Assembly: GCF_015326965.1 (NCBI RefSeq)
Contig: NZ_CP017659.1
Coordinates: 4,382,501-4,446,500, forward strand
Direction of reading: 5' to 3'
DNA length: 64,000 bases
DNA from: Paenibacillus sp. JZ16
GTDB lineage: Bacteria > Bacillota > Bacilli > Paenibacillales > Paenibacillaceae
Shown one piece after another: positions 47,932 to 57,924 of this stretch. A model generated the notes under the pieces. It made no database searches and was not told the origin of the DNA. It saw nothing but the letters and a program-made list of their open reading frames with translations. Position numbers and translations under genes: made by a program. Numbering within the stretch: position 1 is the first letter of the stretch; the number at the start of each line of letters is the position of its first letter.

Positions 47932-48870
47932 ATGGAAGCGTTGGCACTGGAGCGTAAGTCGGAACAGAACCGTGAGCTGCGCGAGCGGTTAATGCAATTG
48001 AAGAAGGAACGTAACGCAATCATTTTGGCACATTATTATCAACGGGATGAAATACAAGAGGTCGCTGATTTCCGGGGGGATTCCTTCCTGCTCGCGCAGA
48101 AGGCAGCACAAACGGATGCCGAGGTTATCGTATTTTGCGGTGTGCATTTTATGGGCGAAAGCGCTAAAATTCTGGCACCGGGCAAGACGGTTCTTATACC
48201 GGATGAGCGGGCCGGCTGCCCTATGGCGGACATGGTGAACGTTGACGGACTGCGGAAGCTGAAAGCGCAGCATCCGAATGCCAAAGTGGTCACGTACATC
48301 AATTCATCGGCTGAGATCAAAGCTGAGACGGATATCTGCTGTACTTCATCCAATGCCGTGAAAGTGATTCAGTCGGTGGATTCGGATGAAATTATATGGG
48401 TGCCTGACAAAAATCTGGGGCATTATGTTCAGCAGCATACCGACAAGAAGCTCATTATCTGGGAAGGGTACTGCAACACGCATGACATGCTGACGGTGAA
48501 GGATGTCGTCGAGATGAAGGCCAAATATCCTCATGCTGAATTTGTGGTGCATCCGGAATGCCGTCCGGAGGTTGTTGCGATGGGGGATTTTGTAGGAAGT
48601 ACCACCGCCATCCTGGAGTATTGCAAAAATTCATCGGCCAAGGAGTTTATCGTGGGTACTGAGGACGGAACCGGTTATCAGCTTCGACTGGATAGCCCGG
48701 ATAAATCGTTCCATTTCGCTACGAAATTCCTGGTGTGTCCGAATATGAAAGTGAATAACCTCAAAAAGCTGGTTAAAGCGTTGGAAACGATGAAGCCGCA
48801 AATTTATGTGCCGCCGGTCGTTGCAGAAAAAGCCAGAACTTCATTAGCGCGCATGTTACAGGTTAAGTAG
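47932..48870 (+). CDS. nadA: Quinolinate synthase A
   Basis: Condenses iminoaspartate with dihydroxyacetone phosphate to quinolinate, using a [4Fe-4S] cluster. The three cluster cysteines are visible at about C96 (AGCPMAD), C210 (HPEC) and C269 (VCPNMK). LAHYYQRDEIQEVADF (about 32-47) and the GTEDG motif (about 242) are conserved. 312 residues. ATG with AGGGGAGAGGG upstream. First gene of nadA-nadB-nadC, inserted here between ftsH and coaX, where B. subtilis has no nad genes. Confidence 0.96.
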   Translation: MEALALERKSEQNRELRERLMQLKKERNAIILAHYYQRDEIQEVADFRGDSFLLAQKAAQTDAEVIVFCGVHFMGESAKILAPGKTVLIPDERAGCPMADMVNVDGLRKLKAQHPNAKVVTYINSSAEIKAETDICCTSSNAVKVIQSVDSDEIIWVPDKNLGHYVQQHTDKKLIIWEGYCNTHDMLTVKDVVEMKAKYPHAEFVVHPECRPEVVAMGDFVGSTTAILEYCKNSSAKEFIVGTEDGTGYQLRLDSPDKSFHFATKFLVCPNMKVNNLKKLVKALETMKPQIYVPPVVAEKARTSLARMLQVK

Positions 48871-48908
48871 CATGCGCTACTCTTTCGTGAAAAGACAGGT
48901 GAGGCATC

Positions 48909-50525
48909 GTGATACCGCAGTATTTAATTGATTTTGATCTGAACGATCTTCCTGCAGTTGAGACGGACGTCATCGTGATCGGTTCAGGCATTGCGGGTTT
49001 ATATACGGCGATCATGGCAAGTGCGACTCAGAATGTGCTGCTGATTACGAAGAAATCGCTGCTCGAAAGCAACACGCGTTATGCGCAGGGAGGAATTGCA
49101 GCCGTAACAGCTGAGGATGACTCCCCGGCCTATCATCGGCAGGATACCCTCTTGGCAGGGGCGGGCCTATGTTCATCTGCCGCGGTGGATGTCCTTGTAA
49201 ACGAGGGGCCGGTTGGCGTTCAAGAGTTGATTCGGCTCGGCACGATGTTTGATGTGGAGAATGGCGAGCTCGCGCTGACCCAAGAAGGCGCACACAGTCA
49301 CCGCCGGATCCTTCATGCCAACGGGGATGCTACCGGATATGAAATTGTGCGTGCCCTTTCCATTCAGGTTGAAATGCTTCACAATATAGAGGTGTGGGAC
49401 GATCATTTTGTCATTGACCTGATTACCGAGCAGGGAGAATGTCATGGCGCTTTGGTACAAATGCCTGATGGAAAACGGGTATTCGTTCGTGGACGGGCGA
49501 CGGTTATGTGTTCCGGCGGCGCCGGTCAATTGTACCGGTATACGACCAATCCGGAGGTTGCCACAGCCGATGGCGTTGCCATGGCTTATCGGGCAGGCGC
49601 AGAAATTCGGGATATGGAGTTTATACAATTCCACCCGACGGCGCTTAGCTATCCGGGTGCGCCCCGATTCCTAATATCAGAGGCGGTTCGGGGTGAAGGC
49701 GCCGTTCTTCGGAATATACAAGGGGAACGCTTCATGCCCAAATACCATGATTTACTGGAGCTGGCACCGCGGGATATTGTAGCACGGGCTATTGTCAGTG
49801 AGATGGAAGCAACGGGGTCTACCTTTGTTTATCTGGATATTACCCATGAGTCGCCGGAAATGGTCAGACATCGATTCCCAACGATTTATGAAACCTGCAT
49901 GCAGTATGGACTCGATTTATCGTCAGATTGGATTCCTGTCTCCCCGGCTGCGCATTATATGATGGGGGGCATCAAAACCAATCTGCACGGCGAGAGCAGC
50001 GTGAAACGTTTATTTGCTTGCGGGGAGGTATCGTCTACTGGTGTCCACGGGGCGAACCGTTTGGCCAGCAATTCGCTGTCGGAGGCGATTGTGTACGGTA
50101 GTCGTATTGTCGAGCGCATTAAGAGCCTGCCGGAACCTTCAGGCGATCCGCTTCATGTATCATTCCACCTCGGTCGCAAGGACGCTCCGTCCCAAGCGAT
50201 GGTGGAAAAACGCTTGAAGCTACAGAAGGTGATGGTACGTTATGCAGGACTTCGGCGAAATCGGGATACTCTATTAAGAGCAGCGGAAGAGCTTGGCCGT
50301 CAGCTGCCATTGTTCCAATCCGTGCTCACCAAGCGTGAGGAATACGAGTTTGCTAACATGCTCACAGCATCCCTGCTCGTGGTTCAGGGTGCGCTGGGTC
50401 GTGAAGAAAGCCGGGGAGCCCACTATCGTGAGGATTTCCCGGAACGGAATGACAGCGTATGGCAGAAACATATAGTCCACACACGGGATCAAGAAATGAC
50501 GGAGGAATTAAGCGATGATGTTTAA
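48909..50525 (+). CDS. nadB: L-aspartate oxidase
   Basis: FAD enzyme that oxidises aspartate to iminoaspartate, the substrate handed to NadA. Dinucleotide-binding [15 protein letters not shown] (about residues 20-34), [13 protein letters not shown] (about 54-66), the [14 protein letters not shown] region and [37 protein letters not shown] confirm the succinate dehydrogenase/fumarate reductase flavoprotein family. 538 residues. GTG start with GGTGAGG upstream. The 3' end overlaps nadC by 11 nt. Confidence 0.96.
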   Translation: [538 protein letters not shown]

Positions 50526-51390
50526 CGGATACAACGATGGCCTTCTCCAGAGTATACGGACTTGGCTGCAGGAGGATATCGGGTCGGGGGACATTACGAC
50601 CCTCACCACCATTGAGCCGGGTCATGAATCCAAGGGTGTTATTCATGCCAAGGAGGCAGGAATCGTAGCAGGTATGCCGGTTGCAGAGCTGGTATTCGAA
50701 ACGGTTGATCCGTCGCTGACGTTTACGGCATTGGTCCGTGATGGAGACGAGGTTGAAAAAGGAACGGTTCTCGCCGAAGTGGAAGGAAGCACGCACCGTA
50801 TTTTGACAGGCGAGCGTCTTGCTTTGAATTTGCTTCAGCGTCTGTCGGGTATTGCAACAAGAACGCGTTCTTTTGTTGATGTGCTTGAGGGATTGCCAAC
50901 AAGGCTGGTGGATACCCGCAAAACGACGCCAGGCCACCGAATGCTTGAGAAATATGCTGTTCGGGTTGGCGGCGGCGCGAACCATCGTTTCGGCCTGTAT
51001 GATGCCGTCATGATTAAGGATAATCACATTAAGGGTGCAGGCGGAATCGCGCAAGCGGTCAGCCGTGCAAGAGCCCATATTCCACATACCATGACTATAG
51101 AAGTTGAAACCGAGAGCTTGGCGCAGGTTGAGGAAGCACTGGCTGCAGGCGCAGATATTATTATGCTGGATAACATGAGTCATGACATGATGGCGGAGTC
51201 TGTTCGAAGAATCAAGGCCAAGGCCCCTCATGTTCGCGTCGAAGCATCGGGGAACGTGACGCTGGAGACCGTGCGCGGGATTGCCGAAACCGGGGTCGAC
51301 GTCATATCCGTTGGACGGCTGACTTATTCTTTCCATAGTCTCGATATCAGCTTGGATCTAAATGCGAAGAAAGGAGGGACAGAGAGTTGA
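50515..51390 (+). CDS. nadC: Nicotinate-nucleotide pyrophosphorylase (carboxylating)
   Basis: Converts quinolinate and PRPP to nicotinate mononucleotide. [10 protein letters not shown] (about residues 18-27), [21 protein letters not shown] (about 101-121), [26 protein letters not shown] (substrate site, about 142-167), KDNH and EVE motifs are intact. 291 residues. It overlaps nadB, with GGAGG 9 nt before the ATG, and its stop overlaps the TTG start of coaX, linking NAD and CoA synthesis in one transcript. Confidence 0.97.
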
Positions 51391-52151
51391 TTCTGGTTGT
51401 GGATGTAGGGAATACCAATATTGTACTGGGTATGTATCAGGGAAAGAAGCTGCTGCATGATTTTCGAATCAGTACATCGCGTCAGTCCACCGTGGATGAA
51501 TACGGTGTATTGATTCATAATTTGTTTCAAATGTCCAATATACTGGTAAGCCAAATCGAAGGCGTTATTGTTTCTTCCGTAGTTCCTCCTCTTGTGCGTG
51601 TGGTCGAGGAGATGTGCAATAAATATATTGGCAAGGCGCCCCTGATCGTAGGACCAGGCATCAAAACCGGACTTAATCTGCGGTATGAAAATCCGCGCGA
51701 GGTTGGCGCTGATCGGATTGTGAATGCAGTAGCAGCCGTCGAGCAGTACGGGGGGCCGCTGATTGTGGTGGATTTCGGTACGGCGACGACGTTTGATTGC
51801 ATCGATGAGGCAGGCAATTATCTTGGCGGAGTGATTGTGCCTGGTATTGGCATTGCCACGGAGGCTCTTGTACAGCGTGCTTCCAAACTTCCTCGCGTAG
51901 AGCTCGAAAAGCCGAAAAAGGTAATCGGGCGCAATACCGTGCATGCCATGCAGGCCGGTATCGTTTTTGGTTATGCGGGACAGGTCGATGGCCTGGTCAA
52001 GCGTATAAAAGCCGAGATGGGTACGGACAATGTTAAGGTTATCGCTACGGGGGGACTGGCTGAACTGATTGCCGGCGAGACGGAGTCCATTGAAGAGATT
52101 TCTCCCCTTCTGACATTGGAAGGCTTGCGTATTATTTATGAGCGTAACTAG
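51387..52151 (+). CDS. coaX: Type III pantothenate kinase
   Basis: Phosphorylates pantothenate, the first step to CoA; type III enzymes are not inhibited by CoA. ASKHA fold: [12 protein letters not shown] (residues 5-16), [11 protein letters not shown] (about 105), [12 protein letters not shown] (about 128-139) and GGVIVPGI. 254 residues. TTG start with AAAGGAGG upstream, overlapping the nadC stop. Confidence 0.96.
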   Translation: MILVVDVGNTNIVLGMYQGKKLLHDFRISTSRQSTVDEYGVLIHNLFQMSNILVSQIEGVIVSSVVPPLVRVVEEMCNKYIGKAPLIVGPGIKTGLNLRYENPREVGADRIVNAVAAVEQYGGPLIVVDFGTATTFDCIDEAGNYLGGVIVPGIGIATEALVQRASKLPRVELEKPKKVIGRNTVHAMQAGIVFGYAGQVDGLVKRIKAEMGTDNVKVIATGGLAELIAGETESIEEISPLLTLEGLRIIYERN

Positions 52152-52208
52152 AACCGATATAAAACCGTTAAATATTACAAACAACTAGAAAGACAAGGAG
52201 GCCTCAAG

Positions 52209-53093
52209 ATGGGTAATCAAAAAGACCGTTTGCTGCGGGGAACTGCATTAAACGGGAAAGTACGGACATTTGCCGTGCGGACAACCGATTTGGTCGAAGA
52301 GCTTCGCCAAAGACATGATACGTTCCCTGTCGTTACAGCCGCTTTGGGCCGCACCGTGTCAGCAGCAGCGATGATGGGAGCTATGCTGAAAGGAGACGAG
52401 CGCCTTAGCATTCAAGTGCGCGGCGACGGACCGATCGGTTTGATTGCAGCGGAGAGTAATGCTAACGGCGAGGTGCGCGGATATGTCAAAAATCCGCATG
52501 TGGAGCTGACGAATATCCGTCCGGGCAAGATGGATGTGGCCGCTGCTGTAGGTACCACCGGCCATATTGATGTGATCAAGGATTTCGGCTTGAAGGAGCC
52601 TTACCGTGGCAGCGTGCCGATTATTTCGGGCGAGCTCGCTGAAGACTTCACATACTATTTTGCCGTATCCGAACAGACCAACTCGGCGGTAAGTCTGGGA
52701 GTGCTGGTTTCCCCGGATTATTCCGTGGCGAATGCCGGGGGCTTCATCATCCAGCTTCTCCCCGGGGTTACGGAGGATGAGATTACGGAGCTTGAGCTTG
52801 CGCTAAGCAAGATTCCTCCGATCACCGAGATGCTGGAAGAAGGACTGGAACTGGAAGACATCCTGAAGCGAGTCGTTCCGGATGTAACCATTTTGGAGGA
52901 AATGGAAGTGTACTTCAGCTGTGACTGCTCGCATGAGCGGGTGGAGCGCGCTTTGATCAGCTTGGGACAGGTAGAGCTTGAACAGATGATCGAAGAGGAT
53001 GGCAAAGCCGAAGTTTCCTGTCATTTTTGCAATGAAAAATATACGTTCGATAAAGAACAGCTGAAATCCGTGCTAGAGCGGGCCAAATCTTAA
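52209..53093 (+). CDS. hslO: Redox-regulated chaperone Hsp33
   Basis: A holdase chaperone switched on by oxidants through zinc release from four C-terminal cysteines. These are visible as CDC (about 238-240) and CHFC (about 271-274). The N-terminal domain has LLRGTALNGKVR, LGRTVSAAAMMGAMLKGDERLSIQV and the DGPIG segment. 294 residues. ATG with AAGGAGG upstream, 57 bp after coaX, as in B. subtilis (yacB-yacC). Confidence 0.96.
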   Translation: MGNQKDRLLRGTALNGKVRTFAVRTTDLVEELRQRHDTFPVVTAALGRTVSAAAMMGAMLKGDERLSIQVRGDGPIGLIAAESNANGEVRGYVKNPHVELTNIRPGKMDVAAAVGTTGHIDVIKDFGLKEPYRGSVPIISGELAEDFTYYFAVSEQTNSAVSLGVLVSPDYSVANAGGFIIQLLPGVTEDEITELELALSKIPPITEMLEEGLELEDILKRVVPDVTILEEMEVYFSCDCSHERVERALISLGQVELEQMIEEDGKAEVSCHFCNEKYTFDKEQLKSVLERAKS

Positions 53094-53110
53094 CGTTGGG
53101 ATGAGCGACC

Positions 53111-54049
53111 GTGATGACGAGACAAGAGAAGGGATTGTGGGCGACCGTCATTGTCTTGACAGCATGCGTATTGGGTATGGGCGGCTGGATGCTGTTTTCC
53201 GGGAATTTTTCGCAAGAGGCTTCACCACCGTGGAAAGAGGGCTCCCAACCAGTTGCATCCATCCAGGACAGGGCGATTACCGAAGACGAGTGGGTTGACG
53301 AGCTAAAGAAGCGTTACGGCCGCGAAATGCTGATGACCATGCTGAATCGGCACGCTGTGGCCCTGGAAGCCAAAGCGAAGGGTATTGATGTTACGGCGGC
53401 TGAAGTCGATGCAGAAATCGAAGTCATGAGCCGCAGCTACGGTTCTATGGAGCGTTTCTTATCGGAAATGGAAAATCAGCTAGGCATTACGGAGAGTGAA
53501 TTAAAGACAGAGACGACGTATCGGCTGCTGCTTGAGAAAATTGCAACTTCCGACGTGCACATCGAGGAGCAGCAGATCGATTCGTATCTGGAACAGTATC
53601 CTGACCAATTTCGTCCCAAGAAGCAGCTGAATTTATCCATGATCGAAGTCGCTTCGAAAGATGAGGCGGAACGGGTGATGGATCGGCTGGAGAATGGAGA
53701 AGCTTTTGCGGATCTCGCATCCCAGGTATCACTCGATGAGTATACTCGCGAAGACGGCGGGCAGATCGGACTGGTCGAGGAGGATGATCCCTTTTTGCCG
53801 CCGGCACTGCTGGATGCAGCTTTAACGCTGGAGCCCGGGGATATTGCGGGGCCAATCTCGCTCACAGACACCTATGCCATTGTTTATGTGAAGGACATTA
53901 TCGAGCCTCAGGCCCCTAGTGAGGAAAGTGTCCGCGAGGCGGTTCGCAAGCAGCTGGCGCTGGAGCAGGCGGTGTCTTTATCCGAACTGGAGCGTCAGCT
54001 TCGTGAGAAATACGAGGCACGGATTAGTGCGGGTACGGTCACGTTGTAA
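53111..54049 (+). CDS. yacD: Membrane-anchored peptidyl-prolyl isomerase (YacD-like)
   Basis: A foldase-like protein of 312 residues. One N-terminal membrane segment (about 9-30) without lipobox Cys is followed by a SurA-N-like helical region (about 50-150) and a parvulin domain (about 170-265) with LNLSMIEVASKDEAERVM, FADLASQVSLDEYTREDGGQIG and LTDTYAIVYVKDI. The parvulin core is less conserved than in the lipoprotein at 30177, so isomerase activity is uncertain. Start GTG 53111 or ATG 53114; the upstream GGGATGAG is a weak site. Position between hslO and cysK matches yacD. Confidence 0.88.
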   Translation: MMTRQEKGLWATVIVLTACVLGMGGWMLFSGNFSQEASPPWKEGSQPVASIQDRAITEDEWVDELKKRYGREMLMTMLNRHAVALEAKAKGIDVTAAEVDAEIEVMSRSYGSMERFLSEMENQLGITESELKTETTYRLLLEKIATSDVHIEEQQIDSYLEQYPDQFRPKKQLNLSMIEVASKDEAERVMDRLENGEAFADLASQVSLDEYTREDGGQIGLVEEDDPFLPPALLDAALTLEPGDIAGPISLTDTYAIVYVKDIIEPQAPSEESVREAVRKQLALEQAVSLSELERQLREKYEARISAGTVTL

Positions 54050-54066
54050 AAAGAGGAAGAACAGGG

Positions 54067-54112
54067 AAAGCTCGCTGTGGCGGAGTAAGATGTAGCTGCA
54101 GGAGCTTTTTTT
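54067..54112 (+). terminator. Probable terminator after yacD
   Basis: AAAGCTC and GAGCTTT pair around a 28-nt, partly structured loop; a run of seven T follows. Confidence 0.5.
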
Positions 54113-54255
54113 GCGTTAAAGGATGCAATAGGTTACGTTCACTGAAGGATGATGGCTTTTTGAGCGTGTATACCTTGGAGGCGAGTCCCCCGTTATCTCG
54201 TTCGGGAGGCGCAGGAAAATCCACCTAGAAATGTTGATTTTCGAGGTGTGGGATA

Positions 54256-54284
54256 TTGACAATGACTCGTAACGTTGTTAAGAT
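54256..54284 (+). promoter_or_regulatory. cysK promoter
   Basis: TTGACA (54256-54261), 17 bp, TAAGAT (54279-54284). It implies a leader of about 185 nt. No T-box or S-box signature is seen in the leader. Confidence 0.75.
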
Positions 54285-54392
54285 GAAGGTATAAAAACCT
54301 ACCTTTTTACTCGGATATCAGAGACCTCAATAATCAAGGAGTTTGCGTCTATAAGCTGGCTCCGCTTTTCTTTCAACATCCAGACACTACAA

Positions 54393-54414
54393 ATTTAATG
54401 ATTCAACATTAAAT
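54393..54414. promoter_or_regulatory. Palindrome in the cysK leader, candidate operator
   Basis: ATTTAATG, 6 nt, CATTAAAT: a perfect 8-bp inverted repeat located 64 nt before the cysK ATG. A CymR-type cysteine regulator would be a natural candidate, but the assignment is inference. Confidence 0.45.
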
Positions 54415-54477
54415 GTATAACACCATTATGGACTTACTAGTTTATCTAAGATTCATATCTAGAGGAGGGCTTCATTC

Positions 54478-55413
54478 ATGGCAAAAGTCGTAAATAATGT
54501 GACAGAATTAATCGGTGGAACTCCACTCGTCCGTTTGAACCGGATCGTACCGGAGGATAGTGCAGAGATCTATCTGAAGCTGGAATACCAGAACCCGGGC
54601 GCAAGCGTTAAAGACCGGATTGCGATCAGCATTGTGGAAGAAGCGGAGAAGGACGGACGTTTGAAGCCGGGCGATACCATTATTGAAGCAACCAGCGGTA
54701 ATACCGGCATTGGTTTAGCTATGGTGGCAGCTGCCAAAGGCTACAAAGCCGTTATCGTTATGCCTGAAACCATGAGCTTGGAGCGCCGCAACCTGCTGCG
54801 TGCCTATGGTGCGGAATTGGTACTGACACCGGGATCGGAAGGAATGAACGGTGCGGTTAAGAAGGCAGAAGAAATTTTGAAGGAAAATGCCGGATTCTTT
54901 ATGGCCGAGCAATTCAAGAACCAAGCCAACGTGAAGATTCACCGTGAAACAACAGGTCCGGAAATCGTTGAAGCGATCGAATCCATCGGTGGTTCCCTGG
55001 ATGCGTTCGTTGCTGGGATCGGAACAGGCGGAACGATTACAGGGGCTGGCGAAGTACTGAAGGAGCAGTTCCCTGACATCAAGGTTATTGCGGTTGAGCC
55101 TGCTGCATCACCAATCCTTGCAGGTGGCAAACCGGGTCCTCACAAAATCCAGGGCATCGGCGCAAACTTCATTCCTGAAATTTTGAACCAAGAAGTCTAC
55201 GATGAAATCATTCATGTTGAGAATGACGATGCCTTTGAAACTTCCCGCCGCGTGGCGAAGGAAGAAGGCGTTCTTGGAGGTATATCCTCCGGTGCGGCTG
55301 TATATGCTGCATTGAAGGTTGCCAAGGAGCTTGGTAAGGGCAAGCGGGTAGTAGCCGTGATCCCAAGTAACGGAGAACGTTACCTGAGCACACCGCTTTA
55401 CAACTTCGAGTAA
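54478..55413 (+). CDS. cysK: Cysteine synthase A
   Basis: O-acetylserine (thiol)-lyase making cysteine from O-acetylserine and sulfide, with PLP. K45 in NPGASVKDR is the PLP lysine; [20 protein letters not shown] (about 69-88) binds substrate, and [15 protein letters not shown] (about 183) holds the phosphate. 311 residues, slightly longer than the B. subtilis enzyme. In B. subtilis CysK is also the partner of the repressor CymR. ATG with AGAGGAGGG upstream. Monocistronic between its own promoter and terminator. Confidence 0.97.
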   Translation: MAKVVNNVTELIGGTPLVRLNRIVPEDSAEIYLKLEYQNPGASVKDRIAISIVEEAEKDGRLKPGDTIIEATSGNTGIGLAMVAAAKGYKAVIVMPETMSLERRNLLRAYGAELVLTPGSEGMNGAVKKAEEILKENAGFFMAEQFKNQANVKIHRETTGPEIVEAIESIGGSLDAFVAGIGTGGTITGAGEVLKEQFPDIKVIAVEPAASPILAGGKPGPHKIQGIGANFIPEILNQEVYDEIIHVENDDAFETSRRVAKEEGVLGGISSGAAVYAALKVAKELGKGKRVVAVIPSNGERYLSTPLYNFE

Positions 55414-55441
55414 GATGATATCGTAATATGCACCTATCTCC

Positions 55442-55463
55442 TTACCTCATCTGGTTGAGGTAA
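55442..55463 (+). repeat. Perfect hairpin between cysK and its terminator
   Basis: TTACCTCA, 6 nt, TGAGGTAA, with no T-run. It lies 28 nt after the cysK stop and may protect the mRNA 3' end. Confidence 0.5.
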
Positions 55464-55479
55464 CAGGTGGCAAGGAAGG

Positions 55480-55518
55480 AGCTCTCAATGTGTTTTTATA
55501 GCATTGAGGGCTTTTTGC
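55480..55518 (+). terminator. Intrinsic terminator after cysK
   Basis: AGCTCTCAATG, 11-nt loop, CATTGAGGGCT, then TTTTTG. Confidence 0.9.
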
Positions 55519-55676
55519 GTATACTACTCCCTAAGATAACGCTTTATTAGAATCCGCCTGATGACCGCTCCAAAAATTATTGTTGGACGAGCTTCTATTT
55601 AGGGTTTTCAAGAGAAGCGGGATACAGTATACTGACAGGCAACAGTAAGGCTTTTGATGACTAAGGGAGGATCGGC

Positions 55677-57341
55677 ATGGAGAGAAGAGTGGAGCTGGCC
55701 CAGTGGCAGGCATGGGCTGAAGAGGGCTGGTCCGTCGTTCCCTATCTGGTTCAATATAAAGGAGCAACAAGTGGGTTACCCCTGTCATGGAGACATGCAT
55801 GGAACGCCGCATCACCATATGCCTTTGTGCTGGAGAGCGGTAAGGGCGGACGCCATACGTATCTTGGATTGCGGCCGGTGTCCATTCTGCAGGGGAAGGG
55901 ATGCCATGGTGAGATCATCGAGCTGTCTGACGGTCTGCGAACGCAGGTAACGGGAGAGCCGCTGCACCTGTTAGAGCAGTGGATGAACAAATGGAAGGCT
56001 CCCCGTGTACCGGGGTGGCCGGACTTCCGCGGAGGCTGCGCCGGATTCCTGAGTTATGATGTGATTCGGTCGATTGAGAAATTGCCCACGATGGCCAAGG
56101 ATGAGCCGGGGTTCCTGGATTATATGTGGATGCGGATGGAAGAGATTTGGATCTATGATCATTCAGATGACAGCATCTACTGTTCGGTGCATGTCCCTCT
56201 GCCTTGGGCATTCGGGACCGGGGGAGTTTCGAAAGAAAAGAAAGCGCCCGGTGCTTCTAGTGATGAATCCAGTGGTTCGGTGCTTTCAACCGACCAAGAG
56301 AAGTTATTGCAGGAGTTATATGATCGGGCTGTCATAAGGGCTGAATCGATGCTGTCCCAATGGAATCAAATGTTCGGAACGGGCTCAGGGAACGACTCGA
56401 GTTCCGAAGATGAGCGCGTGCGGCAGGAACGATGGAAGAAAGCGCAGGAGCTGTCAGGACCGAATGTCGAAATCTGGGATCGGCTGGAGATTGATTTTAC
56501 GCAGGAAGCGTTCGAGCAGGCGGTGCTCTCGATTCAAGAATATATTCGGCAGGGTGACGTATTTCAAGTCAATTTGTCTCTTCGCCGGCACTTGCAGCTG
56601 CATGCGGACCCTGCCGATATTTATGAGTGGCTGCGCATCCTGAATCCGTCGCCATATATGGGGTATATCTCTTCACCGGGCTTCAGCTTGGCCAGTGGCT
56701 CGCCGGAATTGCTGGTGAAGCTGGATGGCGATGTCGTGTCTGCACGGCCGATCGCGGGAACGCGGCGTCGTGGAAGCAATCCGGAAGAGGACGCGGCAAT
56801 GGAAGCGGAGCTGCTTGGCAGCGAGAAAGAACGGGCGGAGCATATTATGCTGGTTGATTTGGAACGTAATGACATTGGCCGCATTGCCGCATACGGAACC
56901 GTGCATGTTCCGGAGTTGATGACGGTTGAGAGGTACTCGCACGTGATGCATCTGGTGTCGCAAGTGGAAGGGCGGATTGCAGAGGGCAACCATGCGTATG
57001 ATGTCATTGCGGCAGCGTTCCCCGGCGGCACCATTACAGGCGCACCCAAAATCCGGACGATGGAGATCATCGAGGAGCTGGAGCCTGTGACGCGAGGGCC
57101 CTATACCGGCTCCATGGGCTGGATCGATTATAATGGTGATATGGAGCTTAACATTATTATTCGGACCCTCGCCGTGAAGGATGGGGTTGGTTACATTCAG
57201 ACGGGTGCAGGGATTGTTATTGACTCCGATCCGTACCGGGAATACAGGGAGTGTCATAACAAAGCAAAGGCTTTGATTGCCGCACTGATATGCAGCGAAG
57301 AGGAAGCGGCAGCAGTGGCTGCGAATATAGGGGGGAAATAA
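55677..57341 (+). CDS. pabB: Aminodeoxychorismate synthase component I
   Basis: With PabA converts chorismate and glutamine to 4-amino-4-deoxychorismate for folate. A chorismate-binding domain (about 270-545) has [66 protein letters not shown] and YTGSMGWI. The residue in RPIAGT is Ala, where most PabB enzymes have a catalytic Lys (PIKGT); Ala is usual in anthranilate synthase TrpE. 554 residues, longer than usual because of a low-complexity Ser/Lys/Glu-rich insertion at about 180-260. Context (next to pabA, pabC, folP) favours PabB over TrpE. ATG with AAGGGAGGA upstream. Confidence 0.9.
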   Translation: MERRVELAQWQAWAEEGWSVVPYLVQYKGATSGLPLSWRHAWNAASPYAFVLESGKGGRHTYLGLRPVSILQGKGCHGEIIELSDGLRTQVTGEPLHLLEQWMNKWKAPRVPGWPDFRGGCAGFLSYDVIRSIEKLPTMAKDEPGFLDYMWMRMEEIWIYDHSDDSIYCSVHVPLPWAFGTGGVSKEKKAPGASSDESSGSVLSTDQEKLLQELYDRAVIRAESMLSQWNQMFGTGSGNDSSSEDERVRQERWKKAQELSGPNVEIWDRLEIDFTQEAFEQAVLSIQEYIRQGDVFQVNLSLRRHLQLHADPADIYEWLRILNPSPYMGYISSPGFSLASGSPELLVKLDGDVVSARPIAGTRRRGSNPEEDAAMEAELLGSEKERAEHIMLVDLERNDIGRIAAYGTVHVPELMTVERYSHVMHLVSQVEGRIAEGNHAYDVIAAAFPGGTITGAPKIRTMEIIEELEPVTRGPYTGSMGWIDYNGDMELNIIIRTLAVKDGVGYIQTGAGIVIDSDPYREYRECHNKAKALIAALICSEEEAAAVAANIGGK

Positions 57342-57342
57342 C

Positions 57343-57924
57343 ATGATACTTGTCATCGACAATTATGATTCGTTTACGTATAACCTGGTTCAATATTTGG
57401 GTGAGCTCGGCGAGGAAGTGAAGGTTTACCGGAATGATGAGATCGACATCGCCGGCATCGAGGCGTTGGCTCCGGACCATATCCTGATATCGCCGGGACC
57501 GTGCACGCCGAATGAAGCCGGCGTCAGTCTGGATGTGATTTCGCATTTCAAGGGTGTCATTCCGATCTTCGGCGTCTGCCTCGGCCATCAGGCGATCGGG
57601 CAAGCCTTTGGCGGCAACGTGATTCGTGCGGAGCGCCTCATGCATGGGAAAACATCCGCGATCCAGCATACGGGTGACTCGGTCTTTGAAGGCTTGCCAG
57701 TTCCGTTCACCGCAACGCGCTATCACTCGCTGATCGTTGAGAAGGAGACCTTGCCGGATGAGCTGGACATTACCGCCTGGACCGAAGAGGGCGAAATCAT
57801 GGGGCTGCGGCATAAACAATATCCGGTAGAAGGGGTGCAGTTTCATCCGGAGTCCATCATTACGGACCATGGCCATCAGATGCTGCGCAATTTCCTGAAG
57901 CGTACGGCTGGCGCCAAAGCATGA
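57343..57924 (+). CDS. pabA: Aminodeoxychorismate synthase component II (glutamine amidotransferase)
   Basis: Releases ammonia from glutamine for PabB; in Bacillus the same subunit also serves anthranilate synthase. Class I amidotransferase triad: C79 in GVCLGHQ, and His and Glu in FHPESI (about 169-174). [18 protein letters not shown] opens it and [11 protein letters not shown] (about 50-60) is typical. 193 residues. ATG one base after the pabB stop region, with GGGGGG upstream. Overlaps pabC by four bases. Confidence 0.96.
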   Translation: MILVIDNYDSFTYNLVQYLGELGEEVKVYRNDEIDIAGIEALAPDHILISPGPCTPNEAGVSLDVISHFKGVIPIFGVCLGHQAIGQAFGGNVIRAERLMHGKTSAIQHTGDSVFEGLPVPFTATRYHSLIVEKETLPDELDITAWTEEGEIMGLRHKQYPVEGVQFHPESIITDHGHQMLRNFLKRTAGAKA

